DNA from: CAZCVI01 sp964502145
GTDB lineage: Bacteria > Acidobacteriota > Aminicenantia > UBA2199
Reading direction: 5' to 3'
Assembly: GCA_964502145.1 (NCBI GenBank)
Contig: CAZCVI010000003.1
Coordinates: 62,001-126,000, forward strand
DNA: 64,000 nucleotides
The notes under the pieces were generated by a model. It saw only the letters and a list, made by a program, of their open reading frames with translations, was not told the DNA's origin and did not search any database. Numbering within the stretch: position 1 is the stretch's first letter; every line of letters begins with the position of its first letter. A program made the position numbers and the translations under genes. This document shows, piece by piece, positions 18,100 to 27,217 of the stretch.

Positions 18100-18864
18100 A
18101 TGACTGCATTAACCCCTTTATTTACAATCATTATTATTGGTTTTTTCCTGCTGTCCAACTGGTTAAAAGTACTAAAAGAGTACGAGCGCGGCGTGGTGTT
18201 CCGGTTGGGACGTGTGCTGCATGATTCAAAAGGCCCCGGCTTGATCTTTGTATTTTGGCCTATTGATAAACTCATTAAAGTCAGTTTAAGGACCATAGTC
18301 ATGGACGTGCCCCCGCAGGATGTGATTACGCGTGATAACGTGTCGGTCAAAGTAAATGCCGTGGTTTATTACCGGGTTCTTGACCCCAAGAAAGCCATCC
18401 TGGAAGTGCAGGATTATCAATACGCCACCTCGCAGTTATCCCAGACCACCCTGCGTTCCATACTGGGACAAGTGGAGCTGGACGAACTGTTGTCTGAACG
18501 GGACAAATTAAACCTAAAACTGCAAAGTATTATCGATCAACACAGCGACCCGTGGGGTGTTAAAGTATCCATGGTGGAGATCAAACACGTGGACCTGCCG
18601 CAAGAGATGCAACGGGCTATGGCCAAACAAGCGGAAGCAGAACGGGAAAGACGGGCTAAAGTGATCCACGCGGAAGGTGAAAACGAGGCCTCTGCCAAAT
18701 TATTGATGGCTGCCAATACGATGTCCCAAAACCCTACTACGCTGCAACTGCGGTATCTGCAAACCCTGATGGATATATCTGCGGATAATTCATCCACCAT
18801 CATCTTTCCTCTCCCCATCGACCTATTAAAAGCGTTTACGTATCAATCCAAAGAGGAAAAATAG
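18100..18864 (+). CDS. slipin (stomatin/SPFH family), NfeD partner
   Basis: 254 residues from the ATG at 18100, preceded by AAAAGGAG and starting 2 nt after the nfeD stop. One N-terminal membrane segment is followed by an SPFH/band-7 domain (VVFRLGRVL, GPGLIFVFWPID, VPPQDVITRDNVSVKVNAVVYY). A charged coiled-coil region (AKQAEAERERRAKVIHAEGE) is typical of stomatins. The nfeD-slipin gene pair is a conserved module in membrane quality control. Confidence 0.95.
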   Translation: MTALTPLFTIIIIGFFLLSNWLKVLKEYERGVVFRLGRVLHDSKGPGLIFVFWPIDKLIKVSLRTIVMDVPPQDVITRDNVSVKVNAVVYYRVLDPKKAILEVQDYQYATSQLSQTTLRSILGQVELDELLSERDKLNLKLQSIIDQHSDPWGVKVSMVEIKHVDLPQEMQRAMAKQAEAERERRAKVIHAEGENEASAKLLMAANTMSQNPTTLQLRYLQTLMDISADNSSTIIFPLPIDLLKAFTYQSKEEK

Positions 18865-18899
18865 CCAAAAATAAAAAGAAATAGCAAGGAAAAAAAATA

Positions 18900-19547
18900 A
18901 TGGAACGATCATACCTTGAGGTAAAAGTTAGTTTTATTCATATTGTCGTTTTGCTGGCCGGTGTCATCCTGATCGGCACTTTTTTGTTTTACCTGGGATA
19001 CCAGGCCGGCAAATCCTCCACCCAAACACAATCCCTACAAGTTGAAAAACAGAAAGGCGAGGAAAAAGGCGAGGAACTCCAATTGGGCGATGGGGGAACA
19101 CCCGCCACGGCCACGACCTCTCCTACCGAACCTCTTGACAAACAACCGTCGATCAATGACGAACTTAAACTACACCAACTGCCCACCACTGAAACTCAAA
19201 CTGAACCAGAAAAGACAAATCAACCCACACCTCAAGCAGAAGATAAAAAAGCGCTTGGCACTACCGCCGGGAAAACCAATGAATCAATGGCAGCTAAACC
19301 GATAGAAAAAGAATCCTATTTTTCTATCCAGGTCGGTGCCTTTACAGACTACGCCAATGCGAAAAAATACTCCTCGAAATTCGCTGATATGGGTTACCCC
19401 ACGGAAATACTTTCTAAAGCCCAAAAAGATAAAACCATATTCCGGGTCCGGGTGGGAAATTTTACCACGCGGGATGAAGCACAAGCAGAGTTGACTAAAT
19501 TGGAAAAAATGGAGAATCGAAAATTCGCAATCATAAAACCGGACTGA
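18900..19547 (+). CDS. SPOR-domain membrane protein
   Basis: 215 residues. A short cytoplasmic N-terminus is followed by one transmembrane helix (about 11-35), a long low-complexity linker rich in T, P, E, Q and K (about 38-135) and a C-terminal SPOR domain (about 140-213; YFSIQVGAFTDYANAKKY, FRVRVGNFTTRDEAQ). SPOR domains bind denuded septal peptidoglycan, so it is probably a division- or wall-related protein like FtsN, but shorter. AAGGA precedes the ATG. It lies in the nfeD-slipin-lnt cluster. Confidence 0.88.
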   Translation: MERSYLEVKVSFIHIVVLLAGVILIGTFLFYLGYQAGKSSTQTQSLQVEKQKGEEKGEELQLGDGGTPATATTSPTEPLDKQPSINDELKLHQLPTTETQTEPEKTNQPTPQAEDKKALGTTAGKTNESMAAKPIEKESYFSIQVGAFTDYANAKKYSSKFADMGYPTEILSKAQKDKTIFRVRVGNFTTRDEAQAELTKLEKMENRKFAIIKPD

Positions 19548-19573
19548 CAGTAAAAAAAGTAAAACAGACATGG

Positions 19574-21076
19574 GTGTCCCGTCTTCACGTTGTGTTATTA
19601 GTGATTTTAGCGGCATTGCTATTGGGTATGTCGTTACCCAAGTTTTTTTTGTCCTGGCTGGGATTTTTTTTCTTGATCCCCTTGTTATACCTTTTAGAAA
19701 GCGGGAAGGTTAAAAAGGCATTTTTGCTTTTTTTTTCCTTTTCCTTTTTGTCGTACCCGCTCATTTTATATTGGATTCCCAACGTGATGATTCAATACGG
19801 GGGCATGAGTTCGGAATTAAGTATCGCGGGGTTAATCGCGTTGGCCGCGTACCTGTCGGTATTCACTGGTTTAGCTGGCTCCCTTATTTCCCGTGCGCCG
19901 CTCTTTATGGCGCCCGTGATCTGGATCACCAAGGACTTGGCTGTCGAAAAAATTCTGGGCGGGTTTCCCTGGTGTCAAGCGGGATACTCGCAATTTCAAA
20001 ATATCTATTTTATCCAGGTTGCGGAATGGGGTGGTATTCATCTTATCACTTTTATTTTAATTGGTTTTAATGTCCTGTTGTACCAGTTTTTCAAGCGCAG
20101 AAATAAAACCACGGCCATTGCTTTACTGGCCAGTTTAGCCTGTATCTATGTGACGGGTTATATCCTGTACCAGATCAACGAAAACCACACGGCATCGTTA
20201 CCCACGCACCACGCGGGTATTATTCAACCCAATACCAATAATGACTACATCGAACTCGCCGAAAAACACCGTATCTTGGCGCGGCTGTTCCGAGAATCGG
20301 AGCAACTGGTGCAACAAGGCGCGGAATTTATCCTGTGGCCGGAACATTCCGTGGCCCTCTATCCGCTGCAAAACCAGGAAGACTGCGATCTCTTTTTAAA
20401 CTTCGCCAGTACCCATGTCCCGCTCCTGGCCGGGTTTACTGATCGCCAGAACTATAATGAAATCTATAACTCCTATATTCTTTTCGCTAAAGATCGTTTC
20501 GAGAAATATGATAAGGTCCATCTGGCTCCTTTCGGAGAATACGTGTTGTTCAGAAAATGGCTCTTCTTTATCAAACGGATCACGGATGAAATCGGTGATT
20601 TTACCCCTGGTGCCGCAGTAAAAAACCTGACGGTTAATAACCATGCTGTGGCGACTCCCATTTGTTACGAGATTATCTTCCCGGAATTAGTACGCGACTT
20701 TGTCGCGAATGGAGCGGAAGTGATTGTCACGGGTTCCAATGATTCCTGGTTTGGGGATACTTCCGCCCCGTTCCAACACCTGGGTATGGCCGTATTTAGA
20801 AGCGTAGAAAATCGGCGCTATATATTAAGAACCACCACCAACGGCATATCTGGCGTCATTGCCCCATCGGGGAATATTGTCCAGCGAGTACCCCGTTCCA
20901 AGCCAGAACATTTTATCGCCAACTTTAAATATGTGGGGCGAACGACTGTGTTTACTTGCTGCGGATATCTCTTTCCTTATTTGTGCCTTGTTTTGACGCT
21001 GGGATTCTTTTTAGGAAGACGGTTTTTAACTTGGAGAAAATCAAAGCATACTGACAAGAGCTATAAACTTGAATAA
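19574..21076 (+). CDS. lnt: apolipoprotein N-acyltransferase
   Basis: 500 residues if started at GTG 19574; no clear Shine-Dalgarno is seen, so the start is the weakest part of this call. An N-terminal membrane region of about six helices precedes a nitrilase-type domain. The catalytic triad regions are present: Glu in LWPEHS, Lys in DKVHLAPFGEY, Cys in TPICYEIIFPE, plus NDSWFGDTSAP. It adds the third acyl chain to lipoproteins in the inner membrane after Lgt and LspA. A final membrane helix lies at the C-terminus. Presence of Lnt supports a diderm host. Confidence 0.93.
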   Translation: MSRLHVVLLVILAALLLGMSLPKFFLSWLGFFFLIPLLYLLESGKVKKAFLLFFSFSFLSYPLILYWIPNVMIQYGGMSSELSIAGLIALAAYLSVFTGLAGSLISRAPLFMAPVIWITKDLAVEKILGGFPWCQAGYSQFQNIYFIQVAEWGGIHLITFILIGFNVLLYQFFKRRNKTTAIALLASLACIYVTGYILYQINENHTASLPTHHAGIIQPNTNNDYIELAEKHRILARLFRESEQLVQQGAEFILWPEHSVALYPLQNQEDCDLFLNFASTHVPLLAGFTDRQNYNEIYNSYILFAKDRFEKYDKVHLAPFGEYVLFRKWLFFIKRITDEIGDFTPGAAVKNLTVNNHAVATPICYEIIFPELVRDFVANGAEVIVTGSNDSWFGDTSAPFQHLGMAVFRSVENRRYILRTTTNGISGVIAPSGNIVQRVPRSKPEHFIANFKYVGRTTVFTCCGYLFPYLCLVLTLGFFLGRRFLTWRKSKHTDKSYKLE

Positions 21077-21083
21077 GTCCGTT

Positions 21084-21392
21084 TTACAATTTTATTTTCA
21101 CCGCATAATAGGCAGGTACTTCATACGGATGGACCCGTACCAGTTCAGCCAATACGGCGCGTAAGATTTCATCCCTACAGATCATTTCTACGCGGTATTC
21201 TTTCACAATCTCTAATTGGTCCGTGGCACCAATAAAAGGCTTACTGCCTGCGAGTGGTTCGAACTGTCCCGTGCCCAACACCTGCCATGAACAACGTCGA
21301 TAATGGTTATAACTGCCCGCCCCCTTGGCAAATAATGCCTCTTTTACTGCTTCGACATGGGCTTCTGGTACAAAAAAAGTTATTTGATACAT
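21084..21392 (-). CDS. YqfO/NIF3-CutA-like small protein
   Basis: 102 residues. MYQITFFVPEAHVEAVKEALF, GAGSYNHYRRCSWQVLGTGQF and VHPYEVPAYY match the stand-alone version of the CutA-like domain inserted in NIF3/YqfO proteins. AAGGT lies upstream of the ATG. It is convergent with lnt and just downstream of a methyltransferase gene. No biochemical function is established for the stand-alone form. Confidence 0.85.
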   Translation of the reverse strand: MYQITFFVPEAHVEAVKEALFAKGAGSYNHYRRCSWQVLGTGQFEPLAGSKPFIGATDQLEIVKEYRVEMICRDEILRAVLAELVRVHPYEVPAYYAVKIKL

Positions 21393-21425
21393 GGTGGTTC
21401 TTACCTTTTTTTTTAGCTTGATTCT

Positions 21426-22283
21426 TTAATCCGCATTATCAGGTTTCTGTGCCAGGATACTGGCCTGCGGGCAGATAAAAACCAGTTTGTTTTCCTCGAT
21501 CTGGGAAAGTCGTGTCCACCGCCATTCATCCAGCAGTTTATGACTCAGTCGATTACTTACAGGAATATTCGGGTGTTTATTGGCATTATAGAAAAAATTA
21601 ACCAGCATACGTAACATCTCGGCTTCATCATTGCTGTATCCCCCATTTTTCGGGTACAATATCCAATCGGTGGTTTCAAAATGGATCACGTTTAACCCAT
21701 TCTCCTTGAACTTGTAGAATAGTCTAGCACCACTCCGGCTGTCCCCGCACACGCGGCCTTTATATTCCTGGTTTTCAATGGAAAAAGCATCGAAATTATG
21801 CACCATCAACCGATCGACGATTTCATCGAAAACAGGTTCAAATAGCGACGGGGATATATAATGATGCGGACAGTACAACACTCCGCCGGGTACACAGTAC
21901 TCGCTCATCCGCCGAATGGCATCATCCATATGAATCCGTTCCAAAAACGCCTGGGCTAATACGAGATCAAAACTACCCTCGGGGATAGTGGGTTCATTGT
22001 CATAGAGATTATGCTCTAGAAAACGGATGCGTTTATCCTGAGCATGTGCCTCCCTGGCTTTTGCCAATAATCCGTGATTAAGATCAATGCCCACCAGTTC
22101 CTTAAAATCAATCAATTCCTTGATAACAGAAACAAATTCACCTGTGCCTGTGCCACAGTCCAGGACTCTTTTAAAGAATTTACGTTCCGCCAGCCAGTGG
22201 TGCATGAATGGACTGTAAGCCGGGGTATCCAGCACCACCTTTTTTAAATACAACCACCTGATTTCTTGATTCAGTTGATCCAT
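21426..22283 (-). CDS. class I SAM-dependent methyltransferase
   Basis: 285 residues. Motif I is LDCGTGTGEF (about 40-49), followed by the acidic SAM-ribose residue in VGIDLNHGLL, motif IV in FDLVLAQAFLERIH and motif VI near CVPGGVLYC. The C-terminal ~130 residues do not suggest a substrate. AAGGAG precedes the ATG. It lies 34 nt upstream of the YqfO-like gene on the same strand. Confidence 0.88.
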   Translation of the reverse strand: MDQLNQEIRWLYLKKVVLDTPAYSPFMHHWLAERKFFKRVLDCGTGTGEFVSVIKELIDFKELVGIDLNHGLLAKAREAHAQDKRIRFLEHNLYDNEPTIPEGSFDLVLAQAFLERIHMDDAIRRMSEYCVPGGVLYCPHHYISPSLFEPVFDEIVDRLMVHNFDAFSIENQEYKGRVCGDSRSGARLFYKFKENGLNVIHFETTDWILYPKNGGYSNDEAEMLRMLVNFFYNANKHPNIPVSNRLSHKLLDEWRWTRLSQIEENKLVFICPQASILAQKPDNAD

Positions 22284-22405
22284 TGTATTTTCTCCTTATA
22301 TTTAACATATTCAACCACTATTAAAACTAACACAAAACAAAAAAAATCGCAACCACGAAAAAGCCACGTAAATAATTTTTTTTTATCCCAATAGGGCTGA
22401 ACCTC

Positions 22406-22434
22406 TTGCATTTTTTTCTTACTTATGTCATAAC
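22406..22434 (+). promoter_or_regulatory. possible promoter of hflKC
   Basis: TTGCAT (22406-22411), 17-nt spacer, CATAAC (22429-22434; four of six matches). It would leave a leader of about 90 nt before the hflK start. Confidence 0.4.
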
Positions 22435-22529
22435 AATAGTACAGTTGTTAAAATAACTGGTAAAAAATAAGAAAGATAATATGGAACGGGAATTGTCCTG
22501 TTTCTATAAACAATTTAAAAGGAGGTACT

Positions 22530-23516
22530 ATGGCAGACGACATTATTGATTTACAAGCACTGCAAAACAAGGTCAACCCTAAACTGATTTTTACAATCAT
22601 TGTGATAATCATTGTACTCATCGTGGGTTATACCAGTTTTTATATTGTGGACCAGCAGGAAGAGGCGGTAGTGTTGCAGTTTGGGCAGTACAATCGCACG
22701 GAAGGCCCGGGACTGCATTTTAAATTACCCTTTGGCATCGAGAAGAATTTCAATGTGCCGACGCAACGGAACTTAAAAGAGGAGTTTGGCTATCGCACCG
22801 AGACCCCAGGCGTTAAAAGCACCTTTTCCAGTGCCGATTACTCCACGGAATCGGTGATGCTCACCGGTGATTTAAACATCGCCGATGTCACCTGGATCAT
22901 TCAATACAAAATCAAAGATGCCAAAGCATGGCTCTTTAACGTGGAAGATCAAAACAAAATTATCCGCGATATTTCCCAGTCGGTGATCAATATGCTGGTG
23001 GGGGATCTGGCGGTTTTTGATGTGGTTACCACGGAACGGTCCCGTATCGAGGACAAGGGCAAAGTGCTGATGAATGAATTTTTTGGCCGCTACAACATGG
23101 GGGTCAATGTGGAAACGGTAAAATTGCAAAAGACCATGTATCCCCAGGGCGCGGTACAAGATGCTTTCGAAGATGTCAACAAGGCTATCCAAGATCGTAT
23201 CCGCTTGATCAACGAGGGTAAAGAAGCCTATAACCAATCCATTCCTAAAGCCCGCGGTGAAGCGGAACGAACGATCCGCGAGGCGGAAGGCTACGCCATG
23301 GAAAAAGTCAACGTGGCCAAAGGTGATGTGGCCCGCTTCCTGGCTGTTTATGGCGAATACAAGAAAAATCCCAAAATCACCCGCACCCGGCTCTATTACG
23401 AAATGTTCGAAGACCTCTTCGAAAAAGCCGAGGGTACGGAACTGATCGATAAACAGTTAAAAAACTTTATCCCCTTCAAATCCATGAACAATGAGAAACA
23501 GGGAGGTGAAAAATGA
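22530..23516 (+). CDS. hflK: HflK, SPFH-family modulator of FtsH
   Basis: 328 residues with AAAGGAGG 6 nt before the ATG. A short N-terminal tail precedes one transmembrane helix (about 17-40), then the band-7 domain (EEAVVLQFGQYNRTEGPGLHFKLPFGIE) and a coiled-coil region (ARGEAERTIREAEGYAMEKV). With HflC it forms the large inner-membrane cage that surrounds the FtsH protease. The hflC start overlaps its stop (ATGA). It is shorter than E. coli HflK and lacks the long Gly-rich N-terminus. Confidence 0.93.
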   Translation: MADDIIDLQALQNKVNPKLIFTIIVIIIVLIVGYTSFYIVDQQEEAVVLQFGQYNRTEGPGLHFKLPFGIEKNFNVPTQRNLKEEFGYRTETPGVKSTFSSADYSTESVMLTGDLNIADVTWIIQYKIKDAKAWLFNVEDQNKIIRDISQSVINMLVGDLAVFDVVTTERSRIEDKGKVLMNEFFGRYNMGVNVETVKLQKTMYPQGAVQDAFEDVNKAIQDRIRLINEGKEAYNQSIPKARGEAERTIREAEGYAMEKVNVAKGDVARFLAVYGEYKKNPKITRTRLYYEMFEDLFEKAEGTELIDKQLKNFIPFKSMNNEKQGGEK

Positions 23517-24505
23517 AGAACATGAGAATAGGGATTATTGCCTTCACTATACTGATGGTGATCCTGTTGATCACCGGGCCTTATTATATCGTGGAAGAGG
23601 GCGAGGTGGTGATTGTCACCCGTTTCGGAAAAATCATCCACACGGAACCTGGCGCGGGCTTGCATTTTAAAATGCCACTGGTAGACAAAGTCCAGACCTA
23701 TACCAAAAAGATACAATCCTGGGACGGTGACGCGCAACGTTTCCCCACGGAAGAGAACCAGATGATCTGGGTAGATTTTACGGCCCGCTGGCAAATCAAT
23801 AATGCGAAACTTTTTTATGAATCGGTGGGCACCATCGTCCAGGCCCATTCTCGTTTGGATGATGTGATCAATTCCAGCGCCCGCGAGATCATCGCTAAAA
23901 ATTCACTGCGGGAAGCGGTGCGTAATTCCAATCTGATCAATGAAATCGAACGAAGAGATGTGTACCGTTCCCAAACAGGGCCCACCACGGAAGGGGAAGC
24001 AGCCACAACCATCTCCACCTTCACCAAGGTAACCTATGAAGCCATCTCCACGGGCCGGGAAAAGTTATCGGAGCTCATGCTGGCCAAAGCCAAACAAATC
24101 ACACCCCAATACGGGATCAAACTGATCGATATCGTGGTCCGCCAGATCAAATACTCGGACGATATCACCCACAATGTGTTTAACCAGATGATCAAAGAAC
24201 GAAACCAAATCGCGCAGGCGTTCCGCTCAGACGGGGAAGGTGAGAAAGCGAAATGGCTGGGTAAAATGGAAAAAGAACTGCTCTCTATTCGCTCGGACGC
24301 TGAACGGCAAGCAAAAGAAAAGAAAGCGAAAGCGGATGGTGAAGCTCTGGAAATCAGAAATAAAGCCTACGGCCAGGACACGGAATTCGCTGAATTCTGG
24401 ATGGCGATGGTGGAATATCAAAAACTGCTGCCTAAAATGAAGAAAATCCTGTCCACGGATTTTGAATTCTTCAAATACATGTACAACAAGGGCGGAGCGA
24501 AATAA
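23513..24505 (+). CDS. hflC: HflC, partner of HflK
   Basis: 330 residues, starting 4 nt inside hflK with GGGAGGTG just upstream. One N-terminal transmembrane helix precedes a band-7 domain (EEGEVVIVTRFGKIIHTEPGAG) and a basic coiled coil (RQAKEKKAKADGEALEI). The C-terminal block FAEFWMAMVEYQKLL, ending ...FEFFKYMY, is typical of HflC. A hairpin follows 27 nt later. Confidence 0.93.
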   Translation: MKNMRIGIIAFTILMVILLITGPYYIVEEGEVVIVTRFGKIIHTEPGAGLHFKMPLVDKVQTYTKKIQSWDGDAQRFPTEENQMIWVDFTARWQINNAKLFYESVGTIVQAHSRLDDVINSSAREIIAKNSLREAVRNSNLINEIERRDVYRSQTGPTTEGEAATTISTFTKVTYEAISTGREKLSELMLAKAKQITPQYGIKLIDIVVRQIKYSDDITHNVFNQMIKERNQIAQAFRSDGEGEKAKWLGKMEKELLSIRSDAERQAKEKKAKADGEALEIRNKAYGQDTEFAEFWMAMVEYQKLLPKMKKILSTDFEFFKYMYNKGGAK

Positions 24506-24531
24506 ATTAAGTAAAAATTGCTAATAAAAGC

Positions 24532-24570
24532 GGTGCCCTGCGGGCAAAAGAAAAATGCTCGCAGGGCACC
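24532..24570. terminator. hairpin between convergent hflC and hisC
   Basis: GGTGCCCTGC (24532-24541) pairs with GCAGGGCACC (24561-24570); an inner GCA/TGC extends the stem around an A-rich loop. It lies between two convergent genes. T-runs are weak on both sides. Confidence 0.7.
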
Positions 24571-24602
24571 TCTGTTACCTATGATCGCTCATCAATGATT
24601 CA

Positions 24603-25700
24603 TTAAATGACTTTCTTCAGTTTTTCGATGAAGAAATCGTTGTCTTCTTCAAATCCAACAGTGACGCGCATCCCTTCAGGCACACCAAAAGATTGCACTG
24701 GTCGGATGATGACCCCCTCTTGCAGTAAGCGGCGATCCAAGGCATTGGTATCCTGTTGCGGTAGGAAAAGCAAGAAATTGGCTTCCGAGGGAATCGTGCG
24801 CAACCCCATCCCTGTCAATTGCGTGAATAATTTTTTCTTGTTTTTCAAATTGAGTGTGGCGGACTGGATTTTAAAATCGTCATTTTCCAATGAGGCCAAC
24901 GCTGCCACCTGGGCAATCCGGGTGACATTAAAAGGCGCTTTCATCCGGTTTAAAATACCGATGATGGTCGGGTTGGAAATAGCATAACCAATACGCATGC
25001 CTGCTAAAGCGTAAATCTTGGAAAAAGTACGCAAGACAATCAGGTTCTTTCGCTGCAACGCCTCCCCTATCCCCTCTTCATAATTGTCCATATCACTGAC
25101 ATATTCATGGTACGCATTGTCCAGCACGATAATTTTATCCTCGGGAACCTTATTGATAAAAGCCATGATTTTTTGTTTGGATACCATTGTCCCGGTGGGG
25201 TTGTTGGGATTGGTCAGGAAAATAATCTTGGTTTTGTGGTCCATCAATTTGGTCATGGCATCGAGATCAAAGGTGTAATCGTCGCCCATGGGGGCTTCAA
25301 TATAAGCGGATTTACCAGCGGTTTCTACCGTGGCCACGCGGTAAAACATGAACGTTTTGGCCGAGGTTAAAACCGTTTCCCCCGGTTTCAAAAAGGCATG
25401 GATGATCATGCGGATCAGTTCCACCGAACCGGCGCCCACGATCACATTCTCCTCGCCAATGCCGTTGTACTGGGCTAGTTTTTGAATTAAATAAAAACTG
25501 TTGGAATCGGGATAAGCATTGATATTGGCGATTTCAGCTTTAATGGCCTCGACCACAATGGCTGGAACCTGGAAAGGGTTCTCGTTGGATGCCAGTTTCA
25601 CCACTTTTTCCAGGTGATACTCACGCTGGATATCTTCGACTGGTTTCCCCGGTTTATACGGCATTAATTCTAATACATTGGGATTTAAAAGATTGTCCAT
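24603..25700 (-). CDS. hisC: histidinol-phosphate aminotransferase
   Basis: 365 residues of the class II PLP aminotransferase fold. LASNENPFQVP binds substrate and phosphate, NPNNPTGT contacts the cofactor, and the Schiff-base Lys lies in TFSKIYALAGMRIGY. It makes histidinol phosphate from imidazole acetol phosphate and may also act on aromatic amino acids. No other his gene is nearby; it ends the minus-strand run after scpA and scpB. AAGGAG precedes the ATG. Confidence 0.9.
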   Translation of the reverse strand: MDNLLNPNVLELMPYKPGKPVEDIQREYHLEKVVKLASNENPFQVPAIVVEAIKAEIANINAYPDSNSFYLIQKLAQYNGIGEENVIVGAGSVELIRMIIHAFLKPGETVLTSAKTFMFYRVATVETAGKSAYIEAPMGDDYTFDLDAMTKLMDHKTKIIFLTNPNNPTGTMVSKQKIMAFINKVPEDKIIVLDNAYHEYVSDMDNYEEGIGEALQRKNLIVLRTFSKIYALAGMRIGYAISNPTIIGILNRMKAPFNVTRIAQVAALASLENDDFKIQSATLNLKNKKKLFTQLTGMGLRTIPSEANFLLFLPQQDTNALDRRLLQEGVIIRPVQSFGVPEGMRVTVGFEEDNDFFIEKLKKVI

Positions 25701-25799
25701 TTTGTTTTTTTACTCCTTCTTTTTTTAGCTATTTTTTAACCTCAGAATTGCACGGGTCATAATTATATTTTATTTAATTATCTTTTATTTAACTATATT

Positions 25800-26405
25800 T
25801 TATTTAAATAGCGAGGGTTGTTCTTTATCTTCAAACATCTCGGTAAGTTCTTCGAGGGAAGGCAGTTCAGAGAGATCATTCAAACCGAAATAAAGCAGGA
25901 ACTCCTTGGCAGTAGAATAAAGAGCGGGCAAACCAGGAACCTTTTTACGCCCGGTGATTTTAATAAGTTTCTTTTGCAGTAAATTTTTTACAGGTCCCAC
26001 GGAATTCACGCCCCGCAGATCGGAGATTTCAGCAATGGTAACGGGTTGGCGGTACGCGATAATAGCCAAACTTTCGAGTGACGCCAAGGACAAACGGGAG
26101 GTGCTTTTACTGGTAAAAAACTCTTTCAAATAGGGATGAATCAAGGGCTTGGTAGCCAATTGCAAACCGCCACCGGTGCGTTTGATAAAAATGCCGCGCT
26201 CGGATTGGGCGTACATGTCATCCAAATGGGTGATGATCTTTTCAAAATCAGAGACATCGGCAATATTAAGGTACACCATCAGACGTTCCGGTTCCACCGG
26301 TTCCTTGGATACGAAAAGTACGGCTTCCAGCAGTGCCATTCGTCCTTTTAATGACTTGATATTAAAGCTTTTTTGTTCAGTAGCCTGCGCGATTTCCTCT
26401 TTCAT
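25800..26405 (-). CDS. scpB: segregation and condensation protein B
   Basis: 201 residues, two winged-helix domains: EAVLFVSKEPVEPERLMVYL in the first and SLASLESLAIIAYRQPVTIAEISDLRGVNS in the second. ScpB dimers bind ScpA and SMC to form the bacterial condensin. It lies 24 nt downstream of scpA. The following 99 nt to hisC contain A/T-rich TTAAATAAAATATA-like repeats. Confidence 0.95.
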   Translation of the reverse strand: MKEEIAQATEQKSFNIKSLKGRMALLEAVLFVSKEPVEPERLMVYLNIADVSDFEKIITHLDDMYAQSERGIFIKRTGGGLQLATKPLIHPYLKEFFTSKSTSRLSLASLESLAIIAYRQPVTIAEISDLRGVNSVGPVKNLLQKKLIKITGRKKVPGLPALYSTAKEFLLYFGLNDLSELPSLEELTEMFEDKEQPSLFK

Positions 26406-26429
26406 TGTGTTCTATGTTCTCTATTGGGA

Positions 26430-27170
26430 TTATTGAACAAGTGCCTCCTCTGTTTTGATCTTCCATAACGAGATGGTATCGAATATCTTTTTCTGCACTC
26501 CCAGCAACACGCGGCGTTTGATCATTTCCAGAATGGTAAAAAAACTGACCAGTATTTCCTGGATGTCGGGTAATGTGTCGACATACTGGGAAAAATTAAG
26601 ATAGCCGTTTTCATCTAACAGGCCCAGTATTTCGTTCCATTTTCGTTCAATGGAGTAGTTCTTGGAATCGATATAGAGGAATTCCTCGCGCTCCTTTTTT
26701 CTGACGATGTTCATGAATATTTCAGCCAATTGGAAGGTAGTGACTTCTTCTAGTTTATACTCTTTGGTTTCATAGTTTTCCTTGACGTCTTCACGACGCC
26801 AGAGCAGCAATTCTTCCATTTCCATATCTTTGAGCAGGTGAGATATTTTTTGAATTTTATCGTATTCAATGAGGGTATGAATCAGTTTATCTTCGGGGGA
26901 TTCTTCATCCAATATTTCGGGTTTGGGCAATAAGGAGCGGGATTTGATATAAATCAGGGTGGAAGCGGTCATCAGAAAATCCCCCTCGCGGGCTGGATTA
27001 ATATGACTGCGGTCTTGTAGATAATAGAGATACTCGGCGGTAATTTCGGAGATGCGAATCTGTAGGATATCCATCTTGTTTTTTTTAATTAAATGCAGCA
27101 ATAAATCCAATGGACCATCAAAGGTATCGGTATGAATTTTATAGGCATCCTCTTCAATAGGTTCTAGCAC
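26430..27170 (-). CDS. scpA: segregation and condensation protein A (kleisin)
   Basis: 246 residues from a GTG at 27170 with GGGAG upstream. The N-terminus FDGPLDLLLHLIKKNKMDILQI is the kleisin helix region that contacts SMC; the C-terminal winged helix includes FFTILEMIKRRVLLGVQ. It bridges the SMC heads together with ScpB, encoded next. Confidence 0.95.
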   Translation of the reverse strand: MLEPIEEDAYKIHTDTFDGPLDLLLHLIKKNKMDILQIRISEITAEYLYYLQDRSHINPAREGDFLMTASTLIYIKSRSLLPKPEILDEESPEDKLIHTLIEYDKIQKISHLLKDMEMEELLLWRREDVKENYETKEYKLEEVTTFQLAEIFMNIVRKKEREEFLYIDSKNYSIERKWNEILGLLDENGYLNFSQYVDTLPDIQEILVSFFTILEMIKRRVLLGVQKKIFDTISLWKIKTEEALVQ

Positions 27171-27217
27171 CCGTCACTCCCTCACCCAACCGTTAAGGAC
27201 CGTTGGCTAATTATATA

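Noticed and set aside
24532..24570. Riboswitch between hflC and hisC
   Set aside because: It is a simple perfect hairpin between convergent genes, best explained as a transcript end.
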